From the NCBI RefSeq assembly GCF_023921225.1, contig NZ_CP071527.1, positions 1,330,501 through 1,394,500 on the forward strand: a stretch of DNA of 64,000 nucleotides, read 5' to 3'. The notes under the pieces were generated by a model that saw nothing but the letters and a program-made list of their open reading frames with translations, had not been told where the DNA came from and searched no databases. The stretch comes from Legionella lytica. Lineage in GTDB: Bacteria > Pseudomonadota > Gammaproteobacteria > Legionellales > Legionellaceae. Positions 52,781 through 62,814 of the stretch are shown here, piece by piece. Both the position numbers and the translations under genes were made by a program. Within the stretch, counting starts at the first letter, position 1, and each line of letters opens with the position of its first letter.

Positions 52781-52979
52781 ATTTATTGAAAAATTCCAAT
52801 TTTCTATTTATAAAGTAAGATGGATTAAAGCTTTCCTTAATACTTTGTTAATAATAAAGGTGTACAATAATACCCGTGAATTAAATATTGCTTTGTTTTT
52901 AGTTATCTTGTAGTTGCAAAGAACAACCATGGATGTACTATGGAGAAGCGAGCGACTACTTTGTTAGGGAGATTTTGTT

Positions 52980-53174
52980 ATGTTAATTTTGACTCGTCGC
53001 ATTGGCGAAACACTTATTATCGGTGATGACGTTAATATTACTGTTTTAGGCGTAAAAGGTAACCAAGTTCGTTTGGGTATCAATGCGCCAAAAGATGTAT
53101 CTGTACACCGCGAAGAAATTTATTTACGTATACAACAAGAAAAACAATCAGACGATTCTGAAACAACAGTATAA
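52980..53174 (+). CDS. csrA: Carbon-storage regulator CsrA
   Basis: This 64-residue RNA-binding dimer begins [15 protein letters not shown] and has [12 protein letters not shown] and V-H-R-E-E-I-Y, the regular CsrA RNA-binding surface including Arg44-type residues. CsrA controls the replicative-to-transmissive switch in Legionella by binding GGA motifs near start codons. GGGAG precedes the ATG. The full-length regular form suggests this is the main csrA, not one of the variant paralogues. It is followed by a hairpin and convergent birA. Confidence 0.95.
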   Translation: MLILTRRIGETLIIGDDVNITVLGVKGNQVRLGINAPKDVSVHREEIYLRIQQEKQSDDSETTV

Positions 53175-53200
53175 ATCGATTTCCTCGCAGTCATCCAGTT

Positions 53201-53222
53201 CCGAGCGCCTAAAAACGCTCGG
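53201..53222. terminator. Hairpin between csrA and birA
   Basis: CCGAGCG and CGCTCGG form a perfect 7-bp stem around CCTAAAAA between convergent genes. The following T-run is weak. Confidence 0.5.
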
Positions 53223-53243
53223 GACGAACCTTAATTTGTTTCT

Positions 53244-54233
53244 TCATTCCTTTCTTTGTAGCGTAGTATCTCCTGATGAAAGCAGATGCCTTACACCAAA
53301 TTCGTCCTCTAATATGAGTTGTCCCATAGAATTAATTCCACAAGCTTTACCGCTCAAAACCCCCTGTGCTTGGGTAATATGAATGTATTTATCAGCCAGG
53401 TAATCGAATCGGTTCCATTCATCCATAAAGGCATTTAAGTCGGTTTGGATAAATTTGTTTAGATAGTGCTCTAGATTCTTAATGAGTCCGGCAATTAATA
53501 GGTTGCGGTCAAAATAACGCTGGGTCATTTCATAGAGAGAACACCAGGGTTTATCAGGAAGAGGGTGTTTTTCTGTATCGGTATTAACGTTCAAGCCAAT
53601 GCCAATAATAACTTGGGCATTTCCATTCGATTCAGCCAAAATTTCAATTAAACTACCACATAGTTTTTTATCAGCCCAATAAATATCATTCGGCCATTTA
53701 ATTTTTACATCGTTTGCTAAGTTAAACTCATTTAAAGTGTTTAGTACCGCAAGGCTGGTGACTAGGCTTAAACCTGAGAGTTTGCTTAGGTCATAGTTCA
53801 GATTCCAACGACTAGAGCAATAAATATTTTCGCCAAAAGGAGAGTGCCATTGTCTTCCAAAACGGCCTCTACCTTGGCTTTGAATTTCTGCACAACATAG
53901 TTCAAGTTGATCGCTTGGCGCTAAGTCTTTTAAAAAGCGATTCGTGGAGTCAATGGATGTAAATAAATGCATCTTAAACGGATTAGCAAGTTGTTGTGCT
54001 TGTAGATGCTCACTAATGAGTTGTTCGTTTAGCAAAATAAGTCGATTCGGAAGCTGATAGCCTTGTTGCGGTATACTCTTGATGGGAATACCGAAGTCAA
54101 TAAGTTGATTAATTTGCTTCCAAATAGCTGAGCGGGTAACACCTAAGGCTTGCCCTAGGGCTGAACCACTGTGACACGCGCCGTCGCCTAAAATAGACAA
54201 CAAGGTGTTTTGTGTCGAATTAAACTGCATCAT
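53244..54233 (-). CDS. birA: Biotin-protein ligase/biotin operon repressor
   Basis: The 329-residue BirA has an N-terminal winged helix-turn-helix (about 8-60: S-A-L-G-Q-A-L-G-V-T-R-S-A-I-W-K-Q), then the ligase core S-T-N-R-F-L, G-R-G-R-F-G-R-Q-W-H-S-P and K-W-P-N-D-I-Y. A C-terminal SH3-like domain follows. It biotinylates AccB and may repress bio genes. It converges on csrA and lies 4 bp after the phosphopantetheinyl transferase gene, with which it is probably co-transcribed. Confidence 0.93.
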   Translation of the reverse strand: MMQFNSTQNTLLSILGDGACHSGSALGQALGVTRSAIWKQINQLIDFGIPIKSIPQQGYQLPNRLILLNEQLISEHLQAQQLANPFKMHLFTSIDSTNRFLKDLAPSDQLELCCAEIQSQGRGRFGRQWHSPFGENIYCSSRWNLNYDLSKLSGLSLVTSLAVLNTLNEFNLANDVKIKWPNDIYWADKKLCGSLIEILAESNGNAQVIIGIGLNVNTDTEKHPLPDKPWCSLYEMTQRYFDRNLLIAGLIKNLEHYLNKFIQTDLNAFMDEWNRFDYLADKYIHITQAQGVLSGKACGINSMGQLILEDEFGVRHLLSSGDTTLQRKE

Positions 54234-54237
54234 ACAA

Positions 54238-54978
54238 CTAAAATCTCAGGGTGGTAGTATCGGGTTGTATCTGAATTATTCCGTGCCTGATTTCTCTAAC
54301 TGTGGGGTGATAGCATAGGGCAGCACTATAACCTATCTCAGGCATGAATGAACGTAATTGCCAAGTCATATTATTTAAGGGGTCATCTACCAGTTGCTGA
54401 GTGGGGATGGAAGTGGGCACGTTAAAATCTTTGGTTGGGTATGCAAGCCCTAATCCACAGGCTTTAATAAATGCTTCCTTTTGCGACCAGATATGAAAGA
54501 ATACAGCCGGTTTTAGTGAGCGGGGCACTTTACTAAATTCGGCTAGTTCTTGAGCAGAAAATGCATTTTTCGCAATTCCCTCATAGGGGCGAGCAGAATA
54601 TTTTTCAACATCAATGCCCATGGGGAAGCCTTTTCCCACTGCAAGTAGTGCTAAATCTGCAGTATGACTAAGATTAAATTGCAAGCGCGCAGAGTTGACC
54701 ACCTTGGGTTTACCATGAAAGTTATATGAGAACTCTAAGCGCTCAGGGCTCGTGTTCAAGTAACGGGCTAAAATAATTCTTAATGTTACTCGGCCAGTAG
54801 AGAAACGTCTTTGGTGCTTGCTGAAATAAAAGCGCGCAGCTCGTGCTTGCTCTTCTTCATTTAATATTTGTGCTGCATTAGGTAAGTCCTCGGCTAATGA
54901 AAACTGCCAAAGGTCAATTCGGTTTTCATGTAAAATGCAATTATCCGTATCTAAGTCAGCAAACCCTGTAGTAATCAT
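54238..54978 (-). CDS. 4'-phosphopantetheinyl transferase (Sfp type)
   Basis: This 246-residue protein has the two PPTase motifs M-G-I-D-V-E-K and W-S-Q-K-E-A-F-I-K, about 50 residues apart, in a two-lobed Sfp-like frame. Conserved F-N-L-S-H-T and F-S-T-G-R-V-T-L-R are also seen. It transfers phosphopantetheine from CoA to carrier proteins. The Sfp type suggests polyketide or nonribosomal carriers as well as fatty-acid ACP. It shares an operon with birA and is divergent from accA, so three lipid/cofactor genes cluster here. Confidence 0.88.
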   Translation of the reverse strand: MITTGFADLDTDNCILHENRIDLWQFSLAEDLPNAAQILNEEEQARAARFYFSKHQRRFSTGRVTLRIILARYLNTSPERLEFSYNFHGKPKVVNSARLQFNLSHTADLALLAVGKGFPMGIDVEKYSARPYEGIAKNAFSAQELAEFSKVPRSLKPAVFFHIWSQKEAFIKACGLGLAYPTKDFNVPTSIPTQQLVDDPLNNMTWQLRSFMPEIGYSAALCYHPTVREIRHGIIQIQPDTTTLRF

Positions 54979-55057
54979 ATTTTTGTCGAATCTGGCATCA
55001 ATTAGTAATTATAGGTTATCATATACCATGACATTTTAATTTACCAAAGAGTATTGA

Positions 55058-56011
55058 ATGAGCCGACAATTTTTGGACTTTGAACAACCAATTGAAGAGT
55101 TGAATCAGAAAATTGAAGCACTACGGATGGTAGGTAACGACAATGAGGTTAACTTAAGCGAAGAAATAGCTCGTCTTGAAGTTAAATGTTCTGAATTAAC
55201 CGCACAAGTTTTTTCTAACTTAGAGCCTTGGCAAATTGCTCAAATGGCTCGCCATCCTTTGCGTCCTCAAACAACAGATTACATTGAGCGTATATTTACT
55301 GATTTCCAAGAGTTGCATGGTGATCGTAGCCACTCTGCAGCCCCCGCGATTATTGGTGGTTTAGCGCGTTTAAATGGTGAGCCTGTGATGGTACTCGGAC
55401 ATCAAAAAGGAAAGCGTACTAAAGAAAAAGTATATCGTAACTTTGGTATGGCACGTCCTGAAGAGTACAGAAAAGCATTGCGTTTGATGTATATGGCGGA
55501 AAAATTTCAATTACCGGTGATTACTTTCATCGATACCGCAGGTGCTTATCCTGGAATTGGGGCGGAAGAGCGTAATCAGTCTGAAGCAATCGCGCGCAAT
55601 TTATTTGTAATGTCACGATTAAAGACACCAATTATCTGTATCGTTACTGGTGAAGCAGGTTCGGGCGGTGCTTTAGCTATTGGAGTCGGTGATAAGGTCC
55701 TTATGCTGCAATTTGGTATCTACTCGGTTATTTCTCCAGAAGGCTGTGCATCCATTCTTTGGAAAGATGCGGCAAAAGCCCCTGATGCTGCTCGGGCAAT
55801 GCGCATTACTGCAGATAAAATCAATGAAAATCTATTGGTTGATGGAGTTGTTCCTGAGCCATTAGGTGGCGCTCATCGCAATGTAGATGAAATGTCCGCA
55901 AGCCTAAAAGAAATCTTGGTAACTGAGTTACAAGCATTAAAGAAAATGCCTATAGATAAACTTATTGAAAAAAGGTATCAAAAATTTATGGCTATGGGAG
56001 CTGTGAGTTAA
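55058..56011 (+). CDS. accA: Acetyl-CoA carboxylase carboxyltransferase subunit alpha
   Basis: The 317-residue AccA is complete. It has D-F-E-Q-P-I-E-E-L near the start, a coiled region, [36 protein letters not shown], and [12 protein letters not shown]. It acts with AccD to transfer carboxyl from biotin to acetyl-CoA for fatty-acid synthesis. Divergent from the PPTase-birA pair with an 80-bp gap. Confidence 0.96.
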   Translation: MSRQFLDFEQPIEELNQKIEALRMVGNDNEVNLSEEIARLEVKCSELTAQVFSNLEPWQIAQMARHPLRPQTTDYIERIFTDFQELHGDRSHSAAPAIIGGLARLNGEPVMVLGHQKGKRTKEKVYRNFGMARPEEYRKALRLMYMAEKFQLPVITFIDTAGAYPGIGAEERNQSEAIARNLFVMSRLKTPIICIVTGEAGSGGALAIGVGDKVLMLQFGIYSVISPEGCASILWKDAAKAPDAARAMRITADKINENLLVDGVVPEPLGGAHRNVDEMSASLKEILVTELQALKKMPIDKLIEKRYQKFMAMGAVS

Positions 56012-56041
56012 AAGAATATTGACCTTTAAAGCTCTTCTTGT

Positions 56042-56111
56042 CATTGCGAGCGCAGCAATTCATAATTGATGCCTCGTTAGTACTTAGTACTGGATTGCTG
56101 CGCTCGCAATG
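56042..56111. repeat. Dispersed inverted-repeat element (copy 2)
   Basis: CATTGCGAGCGCAGCAAT (56042-56059) is the exact reverse complement of 56094-56111, an 18-bp perfect inverted repeat in the accA-tilS gap. The same CATTGC-AGCGCAG-AATCC theme occurs at 49711-49794. Confidence 0.8.
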
Positions 56112-56169
56112 GCAAACATACGAACCTCATACGCTATAGACCAATCTAATATTATTTAACGGTAGTTCA

Positions 56170-57495
56170 ATGAATCGTCCCCTAACTCAATTATTAAATG
56201 CTGATTGGCTTGTTCGTCTTGAGCAATTTGACAAATTAGTTATAGGCTTCAGTGGCGGGCTTGATTCAACTGTACTGTTACACGCACTTGCTACACATTC
56301 TTTTCTACACGCGAAATTACTTGCGGTACACATTAATCATGGAATAAGCCCTAATGCCATATCTTGGCAACAGCACTGTGAACAATTCTGTCGCTATTTA
56401 GGTATTAATTTTGTTACTGAGGCAGTTCAATTTGATCGTAGCGCAAATATTGAGGAAGGAGCACGAGTAGCTCGATATGCGGTATTTTCTGCGTTATTAA
56501 CAGAAAAGGATTGCTTGGTTTTAGGCCATCATCAAGATGATCAAGCGGAAACAGTGCTTTTGCAATTACTCCGTGGTGCAGGAGTTGACGGTTTGGCTGC
56601 AATGACTGAATTAGGCACTTTGGGACGTGGAGCAATAGCCAGACCCTGCTTAAATACTTCCCGAGCTCAATTGGAGCAGTATGCCAGGTCGCAACAATTG
56701 TCTTGGATTGACGATGAAAGCAATCAGGACATTAGTTATTCGCGTAATTATTTACGCCAACAAATTCTGCCCGTACTCGCAGAAAAATGGCCGGGAGCTG
56801 TGGGCACTATTGCACGCACCGCTTTGCATTGTCAGCAGGCTAAAAGTAACTTAGATGCATTGGCCTTACAGGATTGCCCTGAACTTTCTGTTGCAAGTAA
56901 CTCCTTATGCATCACACCACTTATCCAATTAGATTTTGCACGTATTGCTAATGTTCTCAGAACATGGCTAAAGAAAAGACAAATACAAGCACCCTCGACT
57001 GTTTTATTGCATCGAATGATTGATGAGCTTATTTTTGCGCGAATTGATGCGGTACCGCAAGTTACTTGGGATGAGGTGGTGGTGCGCCGTTATCAGCAGC
57101 ATCTCTATCTTGATAAAAAAAATACAAGAATTTTGCCAAATTACAGCGAGTGGGTGGGGTTTCCCTCTCCATTAATGTTAGGAGTAGGGGGGCTTTGTGT
57201 GAGCGCAGAGCCAGCCAAACAAGGCTTAGTGGTACCTCCGAAAGCTAAAATAGCAATTCGTTTTCGACAAGGAGGGGAAACATTCTTTTTACATGGCCAA
57301 ACCAAGCAATTAAAAAAACTATTTCAGGAGTGGCAAATACCGCCGTGGCAACGTGGGCGTATTCCTTTACTTTATATCAATGATGAGCTCGCCGCTATAG
57401 TTAATTATGCCATCAGTGATGTCTTTTTTAATCATAATGCCTCTCTTGCTTGGTCTTTAAAAATACAGCAGACTGAAGATGACCATTATGATTGA
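56170..57495 (+). CDS. tilS: tRNA(Ile)-lysidine synthase
   Basis: The 441-residue TilS has the ATP pyrophosphatase P-loop F-S-G-G-L-D-S-T-V (SGGLDS at 28-33), H-I-N-H-G near 57, L-G-H-H-Q-D-D-Q-A-E-T at about 118, and the C-terminal TilS domains (F-R-Q-G-G-E and K-K-L-F-Q-E-W). It converts C34 of tRNA-Ile(CAU) to lysidine. Length is normal for the long bacterial type. It follows accA after a palindromic repeat. Confidence 0.94.
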   Translation: MNRPLTQLLNADWLVRLEQFDKLVIGFSGGLDSTVLLHALATHSFLHAKLLAVHINHGISPNAISWQQHCEQFCRYLGINFVTEAVQFDRSANIEEGARVARYAVFSALLTEKDCLVLGHHQDDQAETVLLQLLRGAGVDGLAAMTELGTLGRGAIARPCLNTSRAQLEQYARSQQLSWIDDESNQDISYSRNYLRQQILPVLAEKWPGAVGTIARTALHCQQAKSNLDALALQDCPELSVASNSLCITPLIQLDFARIANVLRTWLKKRQIQAPSTVLLHRMIDELIFARIDAVPQVTWDEVVVRRYQQHLYLDKKNTRILPNYSEWVGFPSPLMLGVGGLCVSAEPAKQGLVVPPKAKIAIRFRQGGETFFLHGQTKQLKKLFQEWQIPPWQRGRIPLLYINDELAAIVNYAISDVFFNHNASLAWSLKIQQTEDDHYD

Positions 57496-57640
57496 CCCTT
57501 ATACATCTGAGTGATATATTTTTTATTACGCTTAGAGTAGGTGAGGCCGTAGCGCTGTAACGGGCCGAGCCAATCCGCAGTTTACTCAAGAGCTCGAATG
57601 TCAATGGACCTGGTATTTATAATCTCTGAGGCTTAATAAA

Positions 57641-60277
57641 ATGAATGATTCATTGATTACAGCAATTTTGTTACAAGCAGAAAATCCCTGGGCAAAACCT
57701 GAAGACTTTCCAGACCTCAACGCCAGTTTAAAAAGTAATTGTTATAACAGGTATTTTGCTTACATCATTTATTTCAGTGGGACATTAAATGGGGGCTTGG
57801 AAGACGATTATAAAAATATTAGCCGCTTTATTACCTTAAACGCTCAAGAAGTAATTACCCATTTTGATACCGATGCCTTATTGAAACATGCTCAGGTCTT
57901 ACTGGCTGAAGCGAATAGTAACGTAGATAAAAAGTTAGCCTATAAAGTGGGCATTTGCTTGGCCTTAGTCGCTGTATACGCTGATGATGTATCAATAAAA
58001 AAAGCAGCTTATGAGCAATTAACACTGTTATTTAATGAAAAGGGTTTATTAGCTGATCCTCTGTCATTTGAACATTGTAATAGATTTTTAACCCCTCCTG
58101 CAGTAGATAAAAAATTTAACTCAACCCGAGTAATTATTTGGGCTTGGGAAGTTAGTGGGAAAAATATGGCTGCTACTTTCGAGTCGGAGCGGCAACAGTT
58201 AATACAGACAGAATTTGCGAACCAGCCGATAAAGAAAGCCTTATTTTTGCTTGGATTGTCTGATTTTGACTTATTGAATAAAGATAAAATACAGGCCGCA
58301 TACGATGGATGTAATAAAAGATTACAAGAACTTTGTGATGTATCTTTTGAAGAGGTAGCGACTCACCCTTTATTAAAGTCCTTTAATGATGCGCAAAATC
58401 TGCTTCTCTATTATCAGCGTTTTATTGGTTTTAATTATAAGAATAGATTGAAGTCATTAGAAAACTTATTACATCAGGTTAGCAATTCAGAGATAACACA
58501 GGAGGGCATTTTTACAAGTTTATATGAAGCAATCAATGAGTTTGACACTGAGCTCAACGAAATGCTGCCTATCGTGAAGATAGAACCACCATATATTACA
58601 GAAGAAACGATCGCAGTGCATCTGGGTGGATATGTGGGAGACAGCAAACAATATAAAGCCCAAGAAAAATTACATACAGTGATTGGAAAATTTTGGGAAG
58701 ATATTTGTGTAAAAGTGGTCCCTTTGCTTATTGCGGCAAATGAGTTGTTAGCGAACCATGAAAATATATCGGTACGCATCGGTCCGCTAATCGAATTCGC
58801 TACGAAGGCAGAAAAGATTAATGGGCTCATTACCCAAATTAAAGAGCTACAACTTAAGCGATTTAAAGGCATCTCTATAGCGAATAATGCAGCTCAACAG
58901 TGGGAAGAGCTTGGCAGTGCTATGAGACAAGTCAAGGAGCAAATTGATTATTATAAAGCATGGGTACGAATAAATATTCGTGACCTTATTCATCTTAATG
59001 AATGCTTAGTTCTAAATGAGATGGCGCGGACTAAGGATACAGATGCACTTCATCTAATCAGTGAGCAGAGCTCATTAAATAAGCATATTGGCGGTAAATT
59101 AGAGTGGTTGCGGCAATTAAATGGTATTGCCAAAATCATTGTGGAGAGTGAATTAAAAAATCAAACATTTGGAGCTACTAACTACGAGTCTATAGAGAGT
59201 ATGCGACGAAATCTTGAAGCCCACCGAACCAAATTAGTGCTTTTTAAACAACAAGGATCTGGAAAATTAAATGAGCTGCTTCAACAGGAGATCTGTATTC
59301 TTTTACAGCAATACAAGGAGGCTGGCAAACGATTAGAGCAGTGTTCTCAAGAGAGAAATAGCACGAGTTTTTCTTGGGAAAAAAAATGGAGTGATTTTTT
59401 AAAGCAGCAGAAAACACTGGATAATGTTTTTACTATACTGAATAAAAAAATTCCTCCAGACTATGATACAGCGGAGTACATTACTCAAAGTACAGCCAAG
59501 TGTATTTTAAAGTTAAGACAACAAAAAACAGGTTTTGAGCAAAAAATCGCTGAAGTTAAAAAGAAAATTGAGGAAAGTGCTATTGATACGTTCCATTATT
59601 TGCTATTAAAAGAACGCATTGAGCAAGAAGCCAAATCATTTGTAACAAGAGATAATGAGGCTTTAACTCAATTTTTGCAAAAAATAGACCAAATTAGCAG
59701 TGATGATAGTGGGCAGCGCTATGCTTCATTAGTGCAGCTTATTAAAACAGAGCAGAATTATTTAGGACAGTCGCGTGAGTTTAACTGTCTTGGATTGTAT
59801 TGTTCTTCACGTTCACATGCTCCATTTACACCCATTTTGCATGAGTTTGAAAAGTTGGTATCAGTTATTGGCAAAAAGGATTGGACTGATAGCTCATTAA
59901 GCTTAGATGCCATGAAATACACGCTTTTAAAAAATCAGATTGAAAAAGAAAGTGCTAGCTATTTAGAGCAGGGAACACATCATCAGGATCGCAAAGAGTC
60001 AATTACACGTCTCCAACAGCAGATTGCACAATTAAATCAGCAAGAAGGATCTAAAGGAGAACGTTTCCAGGCTTTATACGAGTGTTTAAAAAGTGAAATG
60101 GTGGCAACGACGAACTCTCATTTACGAATAGGATTTTTCCCTAGCTGGCATTTGTGTCGTTTGCAAAAGGTGTATGGTGCTATTTTACAAAATGCAGAAA
60201 ACATCAGGCACTTAGGTTCTGACGCAGTGGAGGCACCCATATTCATTGCTCAAATGCAGGGGATAGATGCACTGTAG
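57641..60277 (+). CDS. Large coiled-coil orphan protein with C-terminal internal duplication
   Basis: The 878-residue product is almost all helix with heptad-like regions (about 330-640). It has no signal peptide and no membrane span. Residues about 648-755 and 756-860 are homologous to each other: Y-L-L-L-K-E-R-I-E-Q-E-A-K-S against Y-T-L-L-K-N-Q-I-E-K-E-S-A-S, then R-Y-A-S-L-V-Q-L-I-K against R-F-Q-A-L-Y-E-C-L-K. The C-terminus ends I-A-Q-M-Q-G-I-D-A-L. Large orphan coiled-coil proteins of this kind are frequent among Legionella effectors, but no domain confirms it. It is a single gene between tilS and sdaA. Confidence 0.65.
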   Translation: MNDSLITAILLQAENPWAKPEDFPDLNASLKSNCYNRYFAYIIYFSGTLNGGLEDDYKNISRFITLNAQEVITHFDTDALLKHAQVLLAEANSNVDKKLAYKVGICLALVAVYADDVSIKKAAYEQLTLLFNEKGLLADPLSFEHCNRFLTPPAVDKKFNSTRVIIWAWEVSGKNMAATFESERQQLIQTEFANQPIKKALFLLGLSDFDLLNKDKIQAAYDGCNKRLQELCDVSFEEVATHPLLKSFNDAQNLLLYYQRFIGFNYKNRLKSLENLLHQVSNSEITQEGIFTSLYEAINEFDTELNEMLPIVKIEPPYITEETIAVHLGGYVGDSKQYKAQEKLHTVIGKFWEDICVKVVPLLIAANELLANHENISVRIGPLIEFATKAEKINGLITQIKELQLKRFKGISIANNAAQQWEELGSAMRQVKEQIDYYKAWVRINIRDLIHLNECLVLNEMARTKDTDALHLISEQSSLNKHIGGKLEWLRQLNGIAKIIVESELKNQTFGATNYESIESMRRNLEAHRTKLVLFKQQGSGKLNELLQQEICILLQQYKEAGKRLEQCSQERNSTSFSWEKKWSDFLKQQKTLDNVFTILNKKIPPDYDTAEYITQSTAKCILKLRQQKTGFEQKIAEVKKKIEESAIDTFHYLLLKERIEQEAKSFVTRDNEALTQFLQKIDQISSDDSGQRYASLVQLIKTEQNYLGQSREFNCLGLYCSSRSHAPFTPILHEFEKLVSVIGKKDWTDSSLSLDAMKYTLLKNQIEKESASYLEQGTHHQDRKESITRLQQQIAQLNQQEGSKGERFQALYECLKSEMVATTNSHLRIGFFPSWHLCRLQKVYGAILQNAENIRHLGSDAVEAPIFIAQMQGIDAL

Positions 60278-60331
60278 CTCGAGTGTTCGCAACTACTGTA
60301 GTGAGGCTTTACACGTTGATATTTCGTCCAC

Positions 60332-60384
60332 TTGTATGTTGGGCCATGAGGGCCAACATACAACCTATAAATATAATTCTTGAC
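60332..60384. repeat. Hairpin repeat related to 33907-33950
   Basis: TTGTATGTTGGGCC (60332-60345) pairs with GGCCAACATACAA (60351-60363). The following CCTATAAATATAATTCTTGA resembles 33929-33951. It lies just after the 878-codon gene and could also act as its terminator. Confidence 0.65.
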
Positions 60385-60469
60385 GGTGGAGTGTCCGCAG
60401 AAATATGTATAAGATACTGCTAGCAATCAGGTCGGTAAAAATCAAGTAGCGCCGCAGTCGGCTTTGACC

Positions 60470-61846
60470 TCAACATTCCGGTAAATTAACAGCCAAACCA
60501 CCCATAGATGTTTCTTTATAGATGCTTTGCATATCCATTCCAGTTTGCTTCATCGTTTTTATTACTTTATCTAGAGAGATATGATGTTGCCCATCTCCAA
60601 TCAAAGCCATACGTGTGGCATTAACCGCTTTTACTGAACCCATAGCATTACGCTCAATACAAGGTATTTGCACTAGTCCTAAAACTGGATCACAGGTCAT
60701 GCCCAAATGATGTTCCATGGCAATTTCCGCCGCATTTTCAACTTGAGCTACGGTTCCACCTAGCACAGCAGTAAGTCCTGCAGCTGCCATCGAAGAGGCA
60801 ACTCCTACTTCACCCTGGCAACCAACTTCTGCACCCGAAATTGAAGCGCCTTTCTTATACAATATGCCAATGGCTGCTGCGGTAAGGAAATAAGTATAGA
60901 CATCTTCATTACTCATGCGATCATGTGCTTGTTGGCAATACTTTAATACAGCAGGAATAATGCCGGCCGCACCATTAGTTGGGGCGGTAACAATACGTCC
61001 ACCGGCGGCATTTTCTTCATTAACTGCCATTGCATATAAATTAAGCTGGTTCATGATATCCGAATTTTCGAATACACTCTTAACTCCTTGTTGCTCCATT
61101 AATTTTTTATAAAGCCCTGGAGCGCGTCTTTTTAAGTTGAGGCCACCGGGTAGAATGCCATCATGCTGACACCCATTTGCAATACACTCATCCATTACCT
61201 TGGCAATAGCTAAAATTCCTCGGTGAATTTCGTCAGTACTACGCCAAGTTAGTTCATTTTGGAGCATGAGTTCAGCAATGCTTAACTTATTGTCATTACA
61301 TAAGTTTAATAATTCAGTGGCCGTAGAAAAAGGGTAGGGAGGTGGATTTGCATCTTCTGTTGCTTTATGAAAATCTTCCTCAGTAGTAATAAACCCGCCA
61401 CCAATTGAATAATAAACTTGAGCAATTGATAAATTATTTTGAGCATCAAAAGCAGAAAAACGTAAACCATTGGTATGCAGGGGTAAAAGTTCTTTTTGCA
61501 GAAATAGAAAATCAGTTTGCTCATTAAATGGAATTTTTTTCTTGTCTGCCAGATTCAGTGTATGAGTGCTAAGAATTTCATGCATACGTGGCACCATGGA
61601 CTCAGGTACTACGGTTTCTGGAGCTTTATTTTCTAAACCATTTAAAATGGCTTTATCGGTGCCATGTCCTTTTCCAGTTAAGGCAAGCGAGCCATAGAGC
61701 TCGATTTTAACTCTTTGAATAGTATTGATTAATTCCTTTTCTTCCAGTAAAGCTAAAAACGCATTCGCAGCAAGCATAGGACCTACCGTATGCGAACTTG
61801 AGGGGCCAATGCCAATAGAAAATAAATCAAATACACTAATGTTCAT
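60470..61846 (-). CDS. sdaA: L-serine ammonia-lyase, single-chain iron-sulfur type
   Basis: The 458-residue enzyme deaminates serine to pyruvate. The N-terminal beta-domain has [11 protein letters not shown]. The C-terminal alpha-domain has [36 protein letters not shown] and further cluster cysteines. All [4Fe-4S] cysteines look present. Serine is a preferred carbon source for Legionella, so the gene is metabolically central. Single gene, divergent from mip. Confidence 0.95.
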   Translation of the reverse strand: MNISVFDLFSIGIGPSSSHTVGPMLAANAFLALLEEKELINTIQRVKIELYGSLALTGKGHGTDKAILNGLENKAPETVVPESMVPRMHEILSTHTLNLADKKKIPFNEQTDFLFLQKELLPLHTNGLRFSAFDAQNNLSIAQVYYSIGGGFITTEEDFHKATEDANPPPYPFSTATELLNLCNDNKLSIAELMLQNELTWRSTDEIHRGILAIAKVMDECIANGCQHDGILPGGLNLKRRAPGLYKKLMEQQGVKSVFENSDIMNQLNLYAMAVNEENAAGGRIVTAPTNGAAGIIPAVLKYCQQAHDRMSNEDVYTYFLTAAAIGILYKKGASISGAEVGCQGEVGVASSMAAAGLTAVLGGTVAQVENAAEIAMEHHLGMTCDPVLGLVQIPCIERNAMGSVKAVNATRMALIGDGQHHISLDKVIKTMKQTGMDMQSIYKETSMGGLAVNLPEC

Positions 61847-62044
61847 GAGTTTTCTACTCTTGTTTTAATTAGAGGCAAGTGTAGAAGGATCTTATCTCTT
61901 TGTCTATTTCTAATTAAATTATATATTACTGGTAATTTAATGTGTTTTTAGGCAGAATAAACGAGGATTTTTTCAAGGTTTTATATCTTTTCAATTAGTG
62001 GAAAAGATATGTACTATAAGCAAAAGACTACAAGGGGATTCTTT

Positions 62045-62740
62045 ATGAAGATGAGATTGGTCACTGCAGCCGTTTTAGGGCTTGCAATGTCTACTGCAAT
62101 GGCTGCTGATGCATTAGTTACAGACAAAGACAAATTGTCTTACAGTATTGGTGCAGATTTAGGGAAAAATTTTAAAGGTCAAGGCATCGATATCAATACT
62201 GAAGCATTAGCCAAAGGAATGCAAGATGGAATGTCTGGCGCTCAATTGATTTTAACTGAACAACAAATGAAAGATGTTTTAAACAAATTTCAAAAAGATT
62301 TAATGGCTAAGCGTAGCGCAGAATTTAATAAAAAAGCTGAAGAAAACAAATCTAAAGGCGAAGCGTTTTTAAGTTCTAATAAAGCAAAAACTGGTGTAGT
62401 AGTATTACCAAGCGGCTTGCAATATAAAATTCTTGAAGCCGGTACTGGTGCTAAGCCAGGAAAAGCAGATACTGTAACTGTTGATTACACTGGTACTTTG
62501 ATCGACGGTACTGTATTTGATAGCACTCAAAAGACTGGTAAACCAGCTACATTCCAAGTATCACAAGTTATTCCAGGCTGGACTGAAGCATTACAATTAA
62601 TGCCTGCTGGTTCTACTTGGGAAGTTTTTGTTCCTGCTGATCTAGCTTACGGTCCACGTAGTGTTGGTGGTCCTATTGGTCCTAATGAGACTTTGATTTT
62701 CAAAATTCATTTGATCTCTGTTAAAAAAGCAGAAGCTTAA
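62045..62740 (+). CDS. mip: Macrophage infectivity potentiator Mip, FKBP-type PPIase
   Basis: The preferred start is ATG 62045, after AAGGGGA, giving 231 residues. A signal peptide (1-21, ending A-M-A) precedes an N-terminal dimerisation domain with [13 protein letters not shown], a long connecting helix (about 80-125), and a C-terminal FKBP domain ([30 protein letters not shown]). This is the Legionella Mip architecture, a surface prolyl isomerase that aids infection of macrophages and amoebae. A frame extends upstream to 62009 but adds no plausible signal. Confidence 0.97.
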   Translation: MKMRLVTAAVLGLAMSTAMAADALVTDKDKLSYSIGADLGKNFKGQGIDINTEALAKGMQDGMSGAQLILTEQQMKDVLNKFQKDLMAKRSAEFNKKAEENKSKGEAFLSSNKAKTGVVVLPSGLQYKILEAGTGAKPGKADTVTVDYTGTLIDGTVFDSTQKTGKPATFQVSQVIPGWTEALQLMPAGSTWEVFVPADLAYGPRSVGGPIGPNETLIFKIHLISVKKAEA

Positions 62741-62751
62741 TATCCTTGTCT

Positions 62752-62774
62752 ACCCTGGACTTTCTGCCCAGGGT
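62752..62774 (+). terminator. Terminator after mip
   Basis: ACCCTGG and CCAGGGT pair with a 9-nt loop 12 bp beyond the mip stop, followed by a pyrimidine-rich CCCTCTCTTCTT tract. Confidence 0.6.
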
Positions 62775-62814
62775 GAGCCCTCTCTTCTTATTTATGCTTC
62801 AAGTGATTTGAATA

